Below, in pieces: positions 43,933-52,444 of a DNA stretch of 64,000 bases (the stretch's first letter is position 1; the number at the start of each line of letters is the position of its first letter). The position numbers and the translations under genes were made by a program. Origin of the DNA: Sphingomonas sp. PL-96 (GTDB lineage Bacteria > Pseudomonadota > Alphaproteobacteria > Sphingomonadales > Sphingomonadaceae). The stretch is taken from assembly GCF_020707215.1 (NCBI RefSeq), contig NZ_JAJFET010000001.1:62001-126000 (forward strand), read 5' to 3'. The notes beneath the pieces were generated by a model. It worked only from the letters and a program-made list of their open reading frames with translations. It was not told the origin of the DNA and did not search any database.

Positions 43933-44598
43933 CATCGTCACGTCCGGGCAGTGCTGCAGGCGCCAGTCGGTGCCGCGCGCAACCACCGCCGCAGCGAAGC
44001 CGGCCAGCGGGCTCCAGCTCTCGGACGCCCAGTCGACCCTGCCCCAGCGGGTGGCAGGGCCCGCACGGCGGGTGGTTTCGAAGCTGGCCATGTCGACGAT
44101 CATGCCGGTGCCGATGGCCTTCAGAAAGGCTTCCTTGCGCGTCCAGCAGTCGTAGAACAGGCGCGGGCGAAGCGGGAGAGGGACGGTGCGCAGCATGCGG
44201 CGTTCGGCCGGACCCAGGCAGAGTTCTGCGACGGCATCCACGTCGACATCGCCGCGGACCTCCTCTACGTCGCAGCCGACCGGGCGATCGGTGCTGAAGG
44301 CAGCGATCATCACGCCGCCACGCGAGGACTGGCTGACGTGGATACCGCTGCCGGGCACCTGCGGCCGGCCGAGCGGATCGCGGGCGAGCGCGATCTCCCG
44401 TGCCGGTCGCCGCAGCAACCGCGCGAGATTGGCCCGCATCGCCGCCCGCCGCGCAAGGAAGCGGCGCGCATCGGCAGGGTTGCGCCGGCGCGCCGCCTCC
44501 TCGCGTTCCCCCGCAGTGGTAAGGGCGGTCAGCACCTCCGGCAGCACCGCATCCAGGTCGACGCGGACCAGCTCCACCGTCGCCGCTGCGGCCATCAT
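43909..44598 (-). CDS. 4'-Phosphopantetheinyl transferase (Sfp type)
   Basis: This enzyme activates carrier domains by adding phosphopantetheine from CoA to a Ser. The 229-residue product has the Sfp-type length and the motifs ALARDPLGRPQVPGSGIHVSQSSRG, RPVGCDVEEV (magnesium site) and FYDCWTRKEAFLKAIGTGM. Its start overlaps the end of the synthetase gene (ATGA), so it is in the NRPS operon and is the obvious partner for the two T domains encoded here. ATG 44598 or 44595 may be used. Confidence 0.93.
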   Translation of the reverse strand: MMAAAATVELVRVDLDAVLPEVLTALTTAGEREEAARRRNPADARRFLARRAAMRANLARLLRRPAREIALARDPLGRPQVPGSGIHVSQSSRGGVMIAAFSTDRPVGCDVEEVRGDVDVDAVAELCLGPAERRMLRTVPLPLRPRLFYDCWTRKEAFLKAIGTGMIVDMASFETTRRAGPATRWGRVDWASESWSPLAGFAAAVVARGTDWRLQHCPDVTMLGFGLAA

Positions 44599-47500
44599 GC
44601 GGTCGCCCGCTCCGCCGTCCGGCGGCGCACGTGCTGGATATGGGCGGCGATGCGCCGTCCCAGCGTGGCGACATGCGGGGTATCGAGCACCGACACATGG
44701 CCGCCCGGCACGTCCTCTACGCGCAGATCGGCGACCAGGTCGCGCCAGCCGGGCGCATAGTCGATCTTGCCCTCGCGCGGCTGGAACAGCGTCATCCTGC
44801 CGGCAAAGGGGACCGGATCATAGTCCTTCACAAGGCGCATGAAGCGGTCGTTGAGGTCGAGCAGCTCGCCCGTCTCGGTCCGGGCAGGGATGTGCCGCCG
44901 CCGGAAGCGCGATGCGTAGCCGCGCAGCGTCTCCATGGCGAACGGCATCTTGCACCCGATCGGCAGGGTGGCGAGCTGTGCGACCTGGTGGCGCACGCGT
45001 GCGGCGGCGGTGCGATAGCGCGCCGGATTGGACGTATCGAGCAGCACCAGCAGCGACACCTCCGCACCGCGCCGCTCCAGCTCGGCAGCCACTGCGTAGG
45101 CGAGGATGCCGCCATTGCACCAGCCGCCGAGCATGAAGGGTTCGGCGTAGGGATGCGCCTGGATGCGGGCCGCAACGTCGCGGGCGATGTCGAGCACCGT
45201 CACGTCGCCGCGCAAGCCGTCGTAGCGGTCGAGGTCGATGGGCAGGCCAACGATCGCCTGGCCGGTGCCGACCGCCGCCGCCATCGCGCGGTAATAGCCG
45301 GGCCTGAGGTTGGGCACCGCATCAATCCAGAACAGCGGCGGCCCGACCCCGTCCTGGATCATCACCGTGTCGGGAACGCCGCCGGGCACCTCTCCCCGTT
45401 CGAGCATCGCCGCCATGGTGCGGATCGTCGGCGCGCGCAGCAGGGTGGAGATCGGCAGCCGCTGGCCGAATTCCGCGGCGATCCGCCCCATCATGCGCGC
45501 GGCAAGCAGCGAGTGGCCGCCCAGTTCCTGGAAGTCGTCGGTGACGCCGATGTCGGGAACCGACAGGATTTCGGACCAAATGGCGGCGAGCCGAAGCTCT
45601 GCCTCGCCCTGCGGCGCCTCGTGCAGCCGCGGTTCGCGTGCCTGCGGCTCGACCGCCGGAAGCGCCTTGCGATCGACCTTGCCGCTGGTGGACAGCGGCA
45701 TCCGAGCGATGGGGGCAAACTGCGCCGGGATCATGTAGGAAGGCAGGATCTGGCGCAGATGGTCGCGCAGATCCGCCGCAGTCGGCGCTGCGCCAGCGCG
45801 CGGCACGTAAAAGGCGGCGAGGCCGACTTGACCGGCCTGGTCGAAGGTCTTGACCGCGGCCAGCGCGACGCCCGGATGCGCGGCCAGCGCCGACTCCACG
45901 TCACCCAGGTCGATGCGGAAGCCGCGCACCTTCACCTGGCCGTCGCGGCGGCCGAGCCACTCGCAGCGGCCGTCCCGACGCAGGAGCGCGATGTCGCCGG
46001 TGCGGTAGAACCGTTCACCCCCGACGCTGTCGAGCCGGGTGAAGGTTCGGGCCGTGAGTGCCGGATCGCGATAGCCGCGCGCCAGACCATCGCCGCCGAT
46101 CAGCAGATGGCCGGCGGTGTTGGGCGGCTGCGGGCGGCCGGCGTCGTCGAGCACCAGCATGCGCGTGTTGTCGATCGGCCGGCCGATGGTGATGCGGTCG
46201 GCACCGACCTTTTCGATACTCGACCAGACGGTGGTCTCGGTCGGGCCGTACATGTTCCACAATGTCATGCCGGCGGCCAGGATCCGGTCGGCAAGGTCGC
46301 GAGGCAGCGCCTCTCCCCCGCACAGGATCTTGAGGCCGGGCTGGCCGGTCCAGCCTGCGGAGAACAGCGCCCGCCAGGTGGCCGGCGTCCCCTGCATCAC
46401 CGTGCAGCCGCTCCGCGCGACGGCATCCGCCTGCAGCAGCGGATCGCGCGATTCGGCGCTGGTTGCCACCACCACGGTGCCGCCGGCGACCAGCGGCAGG
46501 AACAGCTCCAGGATGGAGATGTCGAAGGTGGGCGTGGTGATCGCGAACAGCACGTCATCCGGACTGAAGCCGGGCGCGCGGCGCATCGATTCCAGCAGGT
46601 TCACGACCGAGCGATGGGCGATTTCCACCCCCTTGGGCACGCCCGTCGATCCGGACGTGTAGATCACATAGGCGAGGTCGTCCGGGTCTGGCTCTGCAAC
46701 GGTGACGCCGCGGCCGGAGGCGGGGTGGATGGCGGGCAGGTCGTCGCAGGTGAGCACGGGGATGCCCCAGCCGGGCAGCACGCCGCCGCTCGACCGGTTG
46801 GTGATCACCATCACCGGCAGGGCATCCTCGACGATCGCGTCGAGCCGCGAGGCGGGGAAGGACGGGTCGAGCGGCAGATAGGCGGCACCGGCCTGCATGA
46901 TTGCAAGCGGCGCGGCGACGGTGTCCGCCGAGCGCGTCATGCACACGGCGACCAGATCTCCCTTGCCGACCCCGGCGAGGCGCAGGTGAGTGGTGAGTTC
47001 GTCGACGCGCTTCCACAGTTCCGCATGCGTCCAGCTGGTGCCGGCACAGCGGACGGCAGGGTGCGCGGGCCGCGCCCAGCTGGCCTGGCGGGCATGTTCC
47101 GGAAGCGCGCGCTCCGGGACTGGCCGTGTTTCCCCTTCCGCGATCCGGAGCATGGTGGCGGACTCGGTCGCGTCCATCATCGGCAGGTCGATGAGGCGGG
47201 TCTCCGGTGCAGTCGCCGCAGCGCGCATCAGCCGCTGCCAGTGCCGGGCCATGGCGGTGATCGTCTCCGCATCGAACAGGTCGGTTCCGTACATCATCCG
47301 CACGCACAGCCCGTCGCCGGTGTCGGTGATCTCCGTGTACAGATCGTATTTGGCGGTGCGCGGGGGCACCTGCAGCGCGATCAGATCCCAGCCCTCCAGC
47401 TCGCGCGAGCGGGGCGGGTCGAGCGTGAACATCACCTGGAAGATCGGCGCGATCCCGGTTTCGCTGCGGATGCCGAGCGACTGAAGGAGCTGGCCGAAGG

Positions 47501-48560
47501 GCAGCTCGCTGTTCTCGATCGCGCCGATCACCACGTCGCGGACCTGGTGGAGATAGTCGCGGAACGACAGATCGGGCGCGGGGCGGCTACGCAGCGCCAT
47601 GCTGTTGATGCAATAGCCCATCATCCGCTGGGTCTCGGGCCGGCGGCGGGTGTCGGCGACGCCGCCGACGATGAGGTCGTCCTGGCCCGAATAGCGGTGA
47701 AGCAGCGTGCAGAAGGTGGCGAGCACCGTCATGTAGAGGGTGACGCCCTGCGCGCGGCTGAGCTCCTGAAGCGCCGCCAGCAGGTCCTGCGGCACCTGGA
47801 ACGTCTCCATCGCGCCGCTTGCCGATGAATCGGGCGAGCGCGGACGATCGGCCGGCAATTGCAGGATCGGCGGATCGTTGCCCAGCGTACGGCGCCAATA
47901 GTCGATCTGCCCGTCCCAGGCGCGCTGGCGCGGCGCCTCGCGCTGCCAGACGGCATAGTCGCCATATTGGGCAGCAGGTTCCGGCAGGCTGGGCGGCCGC
48001 TCCTCCATGAACGCATCGTGGAGCGCGGCGAGCTCCGGCATCATCACGCGGGTGATCGAGATACCGTCGAAGATGAGATGGTGGAGGACGAGGTAGAGCC
48101 GGTGGTCGTCCTCGGCCAGTTTGGCGACGCGGCCACGGAACAGGGGCCCGTGGACCAGATCGAACGGCCTCCAGGCATCGACCTCCGCGAGGGCCAGAGC
48201 TTCGCGCTCGCGATCCTCCATGCGCGTGATGCCGGTCAGATCCACCGTGGCGAAATGAAAGGGCATTTCGTCATGAATGACCTGGACGGGTCCGCCATCC
48301 TCTTCGGCGAAGGTGGTGCGCCATGCCTCGTGCCGGCGCACCATCTCCTCGAAGCAGGCCTGGAATGCCTGCAGGCTGGACCGACCCTTGCGCAGGATGG
48401 TGAACGGTTCATTGTACAGCGGCGTGCCGGGGAAGCGCGCGACGTGCAGCCAGACATGGCGCTGCTCTTCCGTCATCGGTGTCGCCGCCCCGGGGGGGCG
48501 CGGCGCGATCGGCGGGGTACGCGCAGGACGCGGGCGGGGGGGCGCGAGGACGGTCGCCAT
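44595..48560 (-). CDS. Nonribosomal peptide synthetase, C-A-T-TE
   Basis: A single-module synthetase of 1321 residues. The condensation domain (about 28-460) has an intact HHLIFDGIS motif. The adenylation domain (about 485-965) has YTSGSTGVPKG, NMYGPTETT, FYRTGD, VKVRGFRIDLGD and the catalytic Lys in STSGKVDRKALP. The carrier domain has LGGHSLLAARM near 1010, and the thioesterase (about 1065-1315) has LGGWCNGG, LLDTSN and GGHVS. The TE nucleophile position is Cys instead of Ser. By hand alignment with GrsA, the pocket reads D-I-L-Q-L-G-M-V-W, close to the published glycine code. Because it begins with a C domain, an upstream donor, probably the A-T protein, must supply the first residue. GGAGG precedes ATG 48560, one base after the upstream stop. 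Confidence 0.93.
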   Translation of the reverse strand: MATVLAPPRPRPARTPPIAPRPPGAATPMTEEQRHVWLHVARFPGTPLYNEPFTILRKGRSSLQAFQACFEEMVRRHEAWRTTFAEEDGGPVQVIHDEMPFHFATVDLTGITRMEDREREALALAEVDAWRPFDLVHGPLFRGRVAKLAEDDHRLYLVLHHLIFDGISITRVMMPELAALHDAFMEERPPSLPEPAAQYGDYAVWQREAPRQRAWDGQIDYWRRTLGNDPPILQLPADRPRSPDSSASGAMETFQVPQDLLAALQELSRAQGVTLYMTVLATFCTLLHRYSGQDDLIVGGVADTRRRPETQRMMGYCINSMALRSRPAPDLSFRDYLHQVRDVVIGAIENSELPFGQLLQSLGIRSETGIAPIFQVMFTLDPPRSRELEGWDLIALQVPPRTAKYDLYTEITDTGDGLCVRMMYGTDLFDAETITAMARHWQRLMRAAATAPETRLIDLPMMDATESATMLRIAEGETRPVPERALPEHARQASWARPAHPAVRCAGTSWTHAELWKRVDELTTHLRLAGVGKGDLVAVCMTRSADTVAAPLAIMQAGAAYLPLDPSFPASRLDAIVEDALPVMVITNRSSGGVLPGWGIPVLTCDDLPAIHPASGRGVTVAEPDPDDLAYVIYTSGSTGVPKGVEIAHRSVVNLLESMRRAPGFSPDDVLFAITTPTFDISILELFLPLVAGGTVVVATSAESRDPLLQADAVARSGCTVMQGTPATWRALFSAGWTGQPGLKILCGGEALPRDLADRILAAGMTLWNMYGPTETTVWSSIEKVGADRITIGRPIDNTRMLVLDDAGRPQPPNTAGHLLIGGDGLARGYRDPALTARTFTRLDSVGGERFYRTGDIALLRRDGRCEWLGRRDGQVKVRGFRIDLGDVESALAAHPGVALAAVKTFDQAGQVGLAAFYVPRAGAAPTAADLRDHLRQILPSYMIPAQFAPIARMPLSTSGKVDRKALPAVEPQAREPRLHEAPQGEAELRLAAIWSEILSVPDIGVTDDFQELGGHSLLAARMMGRIAAEFGQRLPISTLLRAPTIRTMAAMLERGEVPGGVPDTVMIQDGVGPPLFWIDAVPNLRPGYYRAMAAAVGTGQAIVGLPIDLDRYDGLRGDVTVLDIARDVAARIQAHPYAEPFMLGGWCNGGILAYAVAAELERRGAEVSLLVLLDTSNPARYRTAAARVRHQVAQLATLPIGCKMPFAMETLRGYASRFRRRHIPARTETGELLDLNDRFMRLVKDYDPVPFAGRMTLFQPREGKIDYAPGWRDLVADLRVEDVPGGHVSVLDTPHVATLGRRIAAHIQHVRRRTAERATA

Positions 48561-48561
48561 G

Positions 48562-49791
48562 TCAGCAGACCTCCGGCTGGATGCTGCGTCGAATGGCGCC
48601 GCCCGGAAGCGCACGCCCGCGATGGCCGGTGCGGAAGATCATGCCCGCCGGATCCCTGCCGAAGGGATCGGGGACGAACCGTTCGGCGGTGAGGTGCGGG
48701 CGGTTGCGGTAGCCGTGGCCGACGCCGGCCCCAGCGATCCACAACTCGCCTTCCTGCCCCAGCGGCACCCGCTGGCCGTCTTCATCCAGGATGTGGATGG
48801 CGGCGCCCGCGATGGGGCGGCCGATATGGGGTGAGCCGGGGCGCTCGTTGCGGTGGACCAGGTGCGCGGCGCTGACCAGCGTGCACTCGTCCTGTCCCCA
48901 GGTGGCAAGGATGCGAAAGGATGGAGATGCGGGATAGCGCCTCGCGCGTTCGGCGTCCGTCATCACCAGGCGCAGGCGCGCCTCCCGGCCGAGCGGTGCC
49001 TGGGCAAGCGCGTCGATCGCGTCTTCGCCGGCGATCATGGCAGTGATCGCCTCCGCCTCCAGCCAGGCGCGGATCGCGACCGGGCTCGCCGCGATGGCGT
49101 CGTCCATCACCACCAGGGTCGCACCGGCGGCGAGGCAGGGCCACACCTCCAGCATCGCCGCCGAGCTCCCCGGCTCTGCCATGTGACAGACGCGGTCGCG
49201 CGGGCCGATGCCGCACGATGCCTGCAGCCAGTCGGCGAGCAGCAGCACATTGGCGTGTGTGATTTCCGCGCCGCAGCTCGCCCCGCCGGCGCAGGTCGCC
49301 GACGCAAGCCATGCGACGCTCGCCGGACGGGAGCCGGATGCGGTAGCCGGCAGGTCGCGAATGCGCGTGGGAAGGGCGGGGTCAATCGCCAGAACCTCGG
49401 CGCCGGCGGCGAGCGAAACGATGGGATCGCGTTCATTTTGGACCACGAGCAGGACGACGCCACAATCCGCCAGCCGGAAGCGCAGCATCTCCAGCGAATC
49501 CTGGGGCGACAAGGCGAGGCAGGCCGCACCGATCTTGAGGACGGCGAGGCAGGCGGCGATCTGCTGGACGCCTCGGGGCAGGCACACCGCCACCGTCTTG
49601 TCCTGCTCGGCACCGGCGGCGAGCAGGCGTTGGGCGAGCGCCTCCGCCATGCGCTCCAGATTGGCGCGGCTGGTGTTGCCGCCGTTGTGCGACACAGCAA
49701 TTCGATCGGGTTCGGATGTTGCGTGACTTGCGATGCGACCATCCACGGTCGTATTTCCATCCGCAGCGTGGCGGCTGCCCCGATGTAACAT
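48562..49791 (-). CDS. Truncated, degenerate adenylation-domain protein
   Basis: A protein of 409 residues related to the AMP-binding large subdomain. Recognisable parts are VAVCLPRGVQQIAACLAVLKIGAACLALSPQDS, EITHANVLLLADWLQ and IGRPIAGAAIHILDEDGQRVPLGQEGELWIAGAGVGHGYRNRPHLTAERFVPDPFG. The Ser/Thr/Gly-rich A3 loop is replaced by ASATCAGGASCG without Lys, A5 reads WGQDECT, and A7 reads FRTGH rather than YRTGD. The protein ends just after A7, so the small C-terminal subdomain is missing. Activity is therefore unlikely. The frame is open, has a good ribosome site (GGAGG before ATG 49791) and is coupled to the NRPS gene, arguing for a retained structural or regulatory role. Recent decay is the alternative. 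Confidence 0.8.
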   Translation of the reverse strand: MLHRGSRHAADGNTTVDGRIASHATSEPDRIAVSHNGGNTSRANLERMAEALAQRLLAAGAEQDKTVAVCLPRGVQQIAACLAVLKIGAACLALSPQDSLEMLRFRLADCGVVLLVVQNERDPIVSLAAGAEVLAIDPALPTRIRDLPATASGSRPASVAWLASATCAGGASCGAEITHANVLLLADWLQASCGIGPRDRVCHMAEPGSSAAMLEVWPCLAAGATLVVMDDAIAASPVAIRAWLEAEAITAMIAGEDAIDALAQAPLGREARLRLVMTDAERARRYPASPSFRILATWGQDECTLVSAAHLVHRNERPGSPHIGRPIAGAAIHILDEDGQRVPLGQEGELWIAGAGVGHGYRNRPHLTAERFVPDPFGRDPAGMIFRTGHRGRALPGGAIRRSIQPEVC

Positions 49792-50023
49792 GTAACGTCG
49801 CCTCCGCATCCAGAAATGTTTAGTAATGAAACTGCCCCGACAAGGAGGAAATAGCCGTTCAGATTGGATGTATCGCTCCGCCGTCGAGCGGGTCAAAACG
49901 TGTTAACTACGGATATCTTGGCTGGCGCCCGCCCATCCGTGGTTATACGTACTTCCTAATGGTCCATAAATCATGTTTGAGTAACCTAGGGGAACCTTCG
50001 TCAGGACTCCGGCAAGGTGGAGC

Positions 50024-50758
50024 ATGGCACCAGTCATGACGGCACAGCGCGATCAGGGAGAAGGTACGGGGCCGGATCTAGTCCGCGTGGTGATCGGCGA
50101 CACCGGCATCTGCCTGGACGTCGTGCTGGTGGAGGGCGCCCACGCCACGCCGAGCATCGCGTGCGTCGTTGTCGTCGGTGAGGACCTGAAGGCGTTCGAG
50201 GTCCGGCGCTGCCCAGCCGAGTCGACAAGCGCGCGGGTCGACGCTGGCGGGGTTTCGGGGAAGATCGGCTCGGCAGGCAGCCCAGCGGCAGGCGCGCAGG
50301 AACCGCGGCACGGCGCAGCCGCGGCGGGGAATGGGGCAGCCGCTGCGCGGAGTGGGGTCGCCACGCAACGGGACGGGGGCGGGACGCCGTCCCAGGCTCC
50401 CGGGGCGCAGCCGCAGGATAGCGGGGCGCGGCTCGGCGACGGACGTGGGGACACCGGTCAGCCGATGCGTGTGACGGTTCATGGGTCCGGCGAGACCCGG
50501 TTGTCGCCGCGCGAACTGGTGGTCCTCTCGCACCTCGCGGCTGGTCTGTCGAACAAGGCAATCGCGCAGGCAATGAAGATCTCAGGCGAGACGGTGCGGG
50601 CGCATGTGAAGTCGATTTTCCGGAAGCTCGGCCTGGAAAACAGGACCCAGGCAGCACTTTGGGCGGTGACCTTGACTTCACCCGATCAGGGGGATCGGGC
50701 GAGCCAAGCATCTCTGGATTCACAAGAAAGGGGAGGCGCAAGTCCCAATACCCCATAA
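50024..50758 (+). CDS. LuxR-type HTH regulator with atypical N-terminus
   Basis: A 244-residue regulator. A short N-terminal domain (about residues 18-68, LVRVVIGDTGICLDVVLVEGAHATPSIACVVVVGED) is not a recognisable receiver or autoinducer domain. It is followed by a long low-complexity Gly/Ala/Gln linker (about 70-155) and a GerE-type HTH, LSPRELVVLSHLAAGLSNKAIAQAMKISGETVRAHVKSIFRKLGLENRTQAALWA (160-213). AAGGTGGAGC precedes the ATG. It is divergent from the degenerate A-domain/NRPS operon and is followed by a second HTH gene, so it is probably the cluster regulator. The input signal is unknown. Confidence 0.85.
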   Translation: MAPVMTAQRDQGEGTGPDLVRVVIGDTGICLDVVLVEGAHATPSIACVVVVGEDLKAFEVRRCPAESTSARVDAGGVSGKIGSAGSPAAGAQEPRHGAAAAGNGAAAARSGVATQRDGGGTPSQAPGAQPQDSGARLGDGRGDTGQPMRVTVHGSGETRLSPRELVVLSHLAAGLSNKAIAQAMKISGETVRAHVKSIFRKLGLENRTQAALWAVTLTSPDQGDRASQASLDSQERGGASPNTP

Positions 50759-50768
50759 AGGGGGGATG

Positions 50769-50786
50769 ACTTGACTAAGATCAAGT
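50769..50786. promoter_or_regulatory. Dyad ACTTGA-CTAAGA-TCAAGT
   Basis: Perfect six-base arms with a six-base spacer (18 bases in all), just after the first LuxR-type gene and 137 bases before the second. The size is in the range of GerE/LuxR-type operators, and TTATAT lies directly downstream as a possible -10 element. Confidence 0.45.
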
Positions 50787-50922
50787 TATATCGAGGTCCG
50801 GCAACGAGTTTGCATGAGCAAGCAAAGACCTGATGAGTGATCTTGCTGTCGCACATCGTGGCGTAAGGTCTTCTACATCTTGGCTGTGTGCAGGTATTTC
50901 AATCGGACACGTCGGAGGCAAA

Positions 50923-51177
50923 ATGATTGGCCGTCAAACTGTGTCGTGGGACTCGGCTTCGTTGACCGCCCGGGAACGGGAAGTCCTGGAGCGTGTTGTC
51001 GAAGGTCTCTCCGCCAAGGAAATCGCGATCGAGCTAGGCATCGCGCATCGTACCGTGGAGTGCCACATCGAGCATCTGCGCTCGAAGACGAACAGCCGCA
51101 ACCGCGCGCAGATGGCGGCCGAAGCCGTGCGCTCGGGTGTCGTTCCGATGGTGCGGGCTGGGCACGTGGCGGCTTGA
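50923..51177 (+). CDS. Stand-alone LuxR-type HTH protein
   Basis: The product from ATG 50923 is 84 residues and consists almost entirely of a GerE HTH (LTAREREVLERVVEGLSAKEIAIELGIAHRTVECHIEHLRSKTNSRNRAQMAAEAVRSG). It has no sensor domain. GGAGG lies four bases before this ATG, while a longer in-frame start at 50833 has no ribosome site, so the short form is preferred. With the preceding LuxR gene it forms a two-regulator control unit, possibly as a heterodimer partner or competitor. Confidence 0.82.
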   Translation: MIGRQTVSWDSASLTAREREVLERVVEGLSAKEIAIELGIAHRTVECHIEHLRSKTNSRNRAQMAAEAVRSGVVPMVRAGHVAA

Positions 51178-51420
51178 GCATCGTGCGCGGGGCATGGGGA
51201 GTGGCGCGCAGCCAAGCGGGCCGTGCCTTCGCGTCGCGCAGTTCGGCGATCTGCTGCGCGGGGGCGGCGTAAGAACGCGGGCGATCGGTCCCGAACCCGC
51301 CCCCAAAGCGCGCGACAGAGCCGAGCACGAACCGAGGCGCGTTTCCATGGGGGACGGGCGGGCAGACGGGCAGCGCGCCCGCGGGGCCGCTGGAGCGGCT
51401 CGGCTGTCTGGAGGGGTGGA

Positions 51421-52284
51421 ATGGCCTCGATGCTGCAAAATGCATTTCGATCCTGGAACTCTTGGTCGTCGTTGATGCCCGAGCCGCTCCTCGGCATGGC
51501 GATGCTGCTTCGGCGCGGGCTGCCGGCGTTGATGGACCAGGCCCGCGATCGCACCGACCTGCTGATGCTGGAGGCGCGGCTGCCGCCGGTCGACCTGCAT
51601 GTCGCGCATGTCGCCATGCTGCGGAACACCGGCCTGCACGACCGCACCTACCTCGACTGGCGTGCGCGCCGGATCGAAAAGCTGCTTGAGATCTATGGGA
51701 CGGAGTATTTCAAGGGTAGGCGCGTGCTGGAGCTGGGCTGTGGCCATGGCGACATCGGCGCCTTTTTTGCCGACCTGGGTGCCGAGGTCCTGTGCGTGGA
51801 TGGGCGGGTCCGCAACATCAACTATGCCAAGCTCCGACACCGGGCAGTGCCGCGGCTGTCTTTCGTGCAGATGGACCTGGAGCGGGACTTTGCCGCCCTC
51901 GGCCGGTTCGATCTCCTGATCAACTTCGGGCTGATCTATCATCTGCGCGAAGTGGACGCACACCTGGCCTGCTGCTTTGGCATGGCGGACGAGATCGTGC
52001 TGGAAACCGTGGTCTGCGACTCGCTGGATCCCCATCATATCCTGTTTCGCGACGAGCGGGTGGAAGTGGACGAGGAGGCGCTGAACGGCGTGGGCAGCCG
52101 GCCTTCGCCCTTCTACGTAGAGCGCCTCGCGCAAGAGGCCGGGCTCGATGTCGAACGCCACTTCTCGCCGGATCTGAATTCCGGAGGCTTTTTTCGCTAC
52201 GATTGGGAGCATCGCGACGACGGGGCACCCAACGACGATTTTGGAAACCGTCGGTTCTGGCGATTTGCGCGCGCGCAGGGGTGA
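51421..52284 (+). CDS. SAM-dependent methyltransferase
   Basis: A class I methyltransferase of 287 residues. The N-terminal helical part (to about residue 95) precedes the Rossmann core with the SAM loop RVLELGCGHGDIGAFFADLG, the acidic end of strand 2 (VLCVDGRVRNI), LSFVQMDLERDF and FDLLINFGLIYHL. The strand 4 to 7 region ends FFRYDWEHRDDGAPNDDFGNRRFWRFARA. The target (sugar, lipid or peptide) is not evident. GGAGGGGTGG precedes ATG 51421. It lies between the regulators and the P450, so it may tailor the peptide product; it may equally serve the surrounding EPS locus. Confidence 0.85.
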   Translation: MASMLQNAFRSWNSWSSLMPEPLLGMAMLLRRGLPALMDQARDRTDLLMLEARLPPVDLHVAHVAMLRNTGLHDRTYLDWRARRIEKLLEIYGTEYFKGRRVLELGCGHGDIGAFFADLGAEVLCVDGRVRNINYAKLRHRAVPRLSFVQMDLERDFAALGRFDLLINFGLIYHLREVDAHLACCFGMADEIVLETVVCDSLDPHHILFRDERVEVDEEALNGVGSRPSPFYVERLAQEAGLDVERHFSPDLNSGGFFRYDWEHRDDGAPNDDFGNRRFWRFARAQG

Positions 52285-52444
52285 CGGTCAGGCGTTGCGG
52301 GGTGCGCGCCTCACCTGCGTTCCATCACCCTACCCGGCTGGCAGTCGGACAATCGACGAACCGACCGCACCCCAGCGGCGTCGCTGCGTGCGTGCGAGTC
52401 GGACCGGCCGGAGGCAGGCGACGGCAGGCCAGGTATCTGTCCGG

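Noticed and set aside
44631..47828. Open frame of over 1000 codons antisense to the NRPS gene
   Set aside because: It is the complement-frame shadow of a GC-rich coding region; the product has no recognisable domains, while the opposite strand encodes a complete NRPS.
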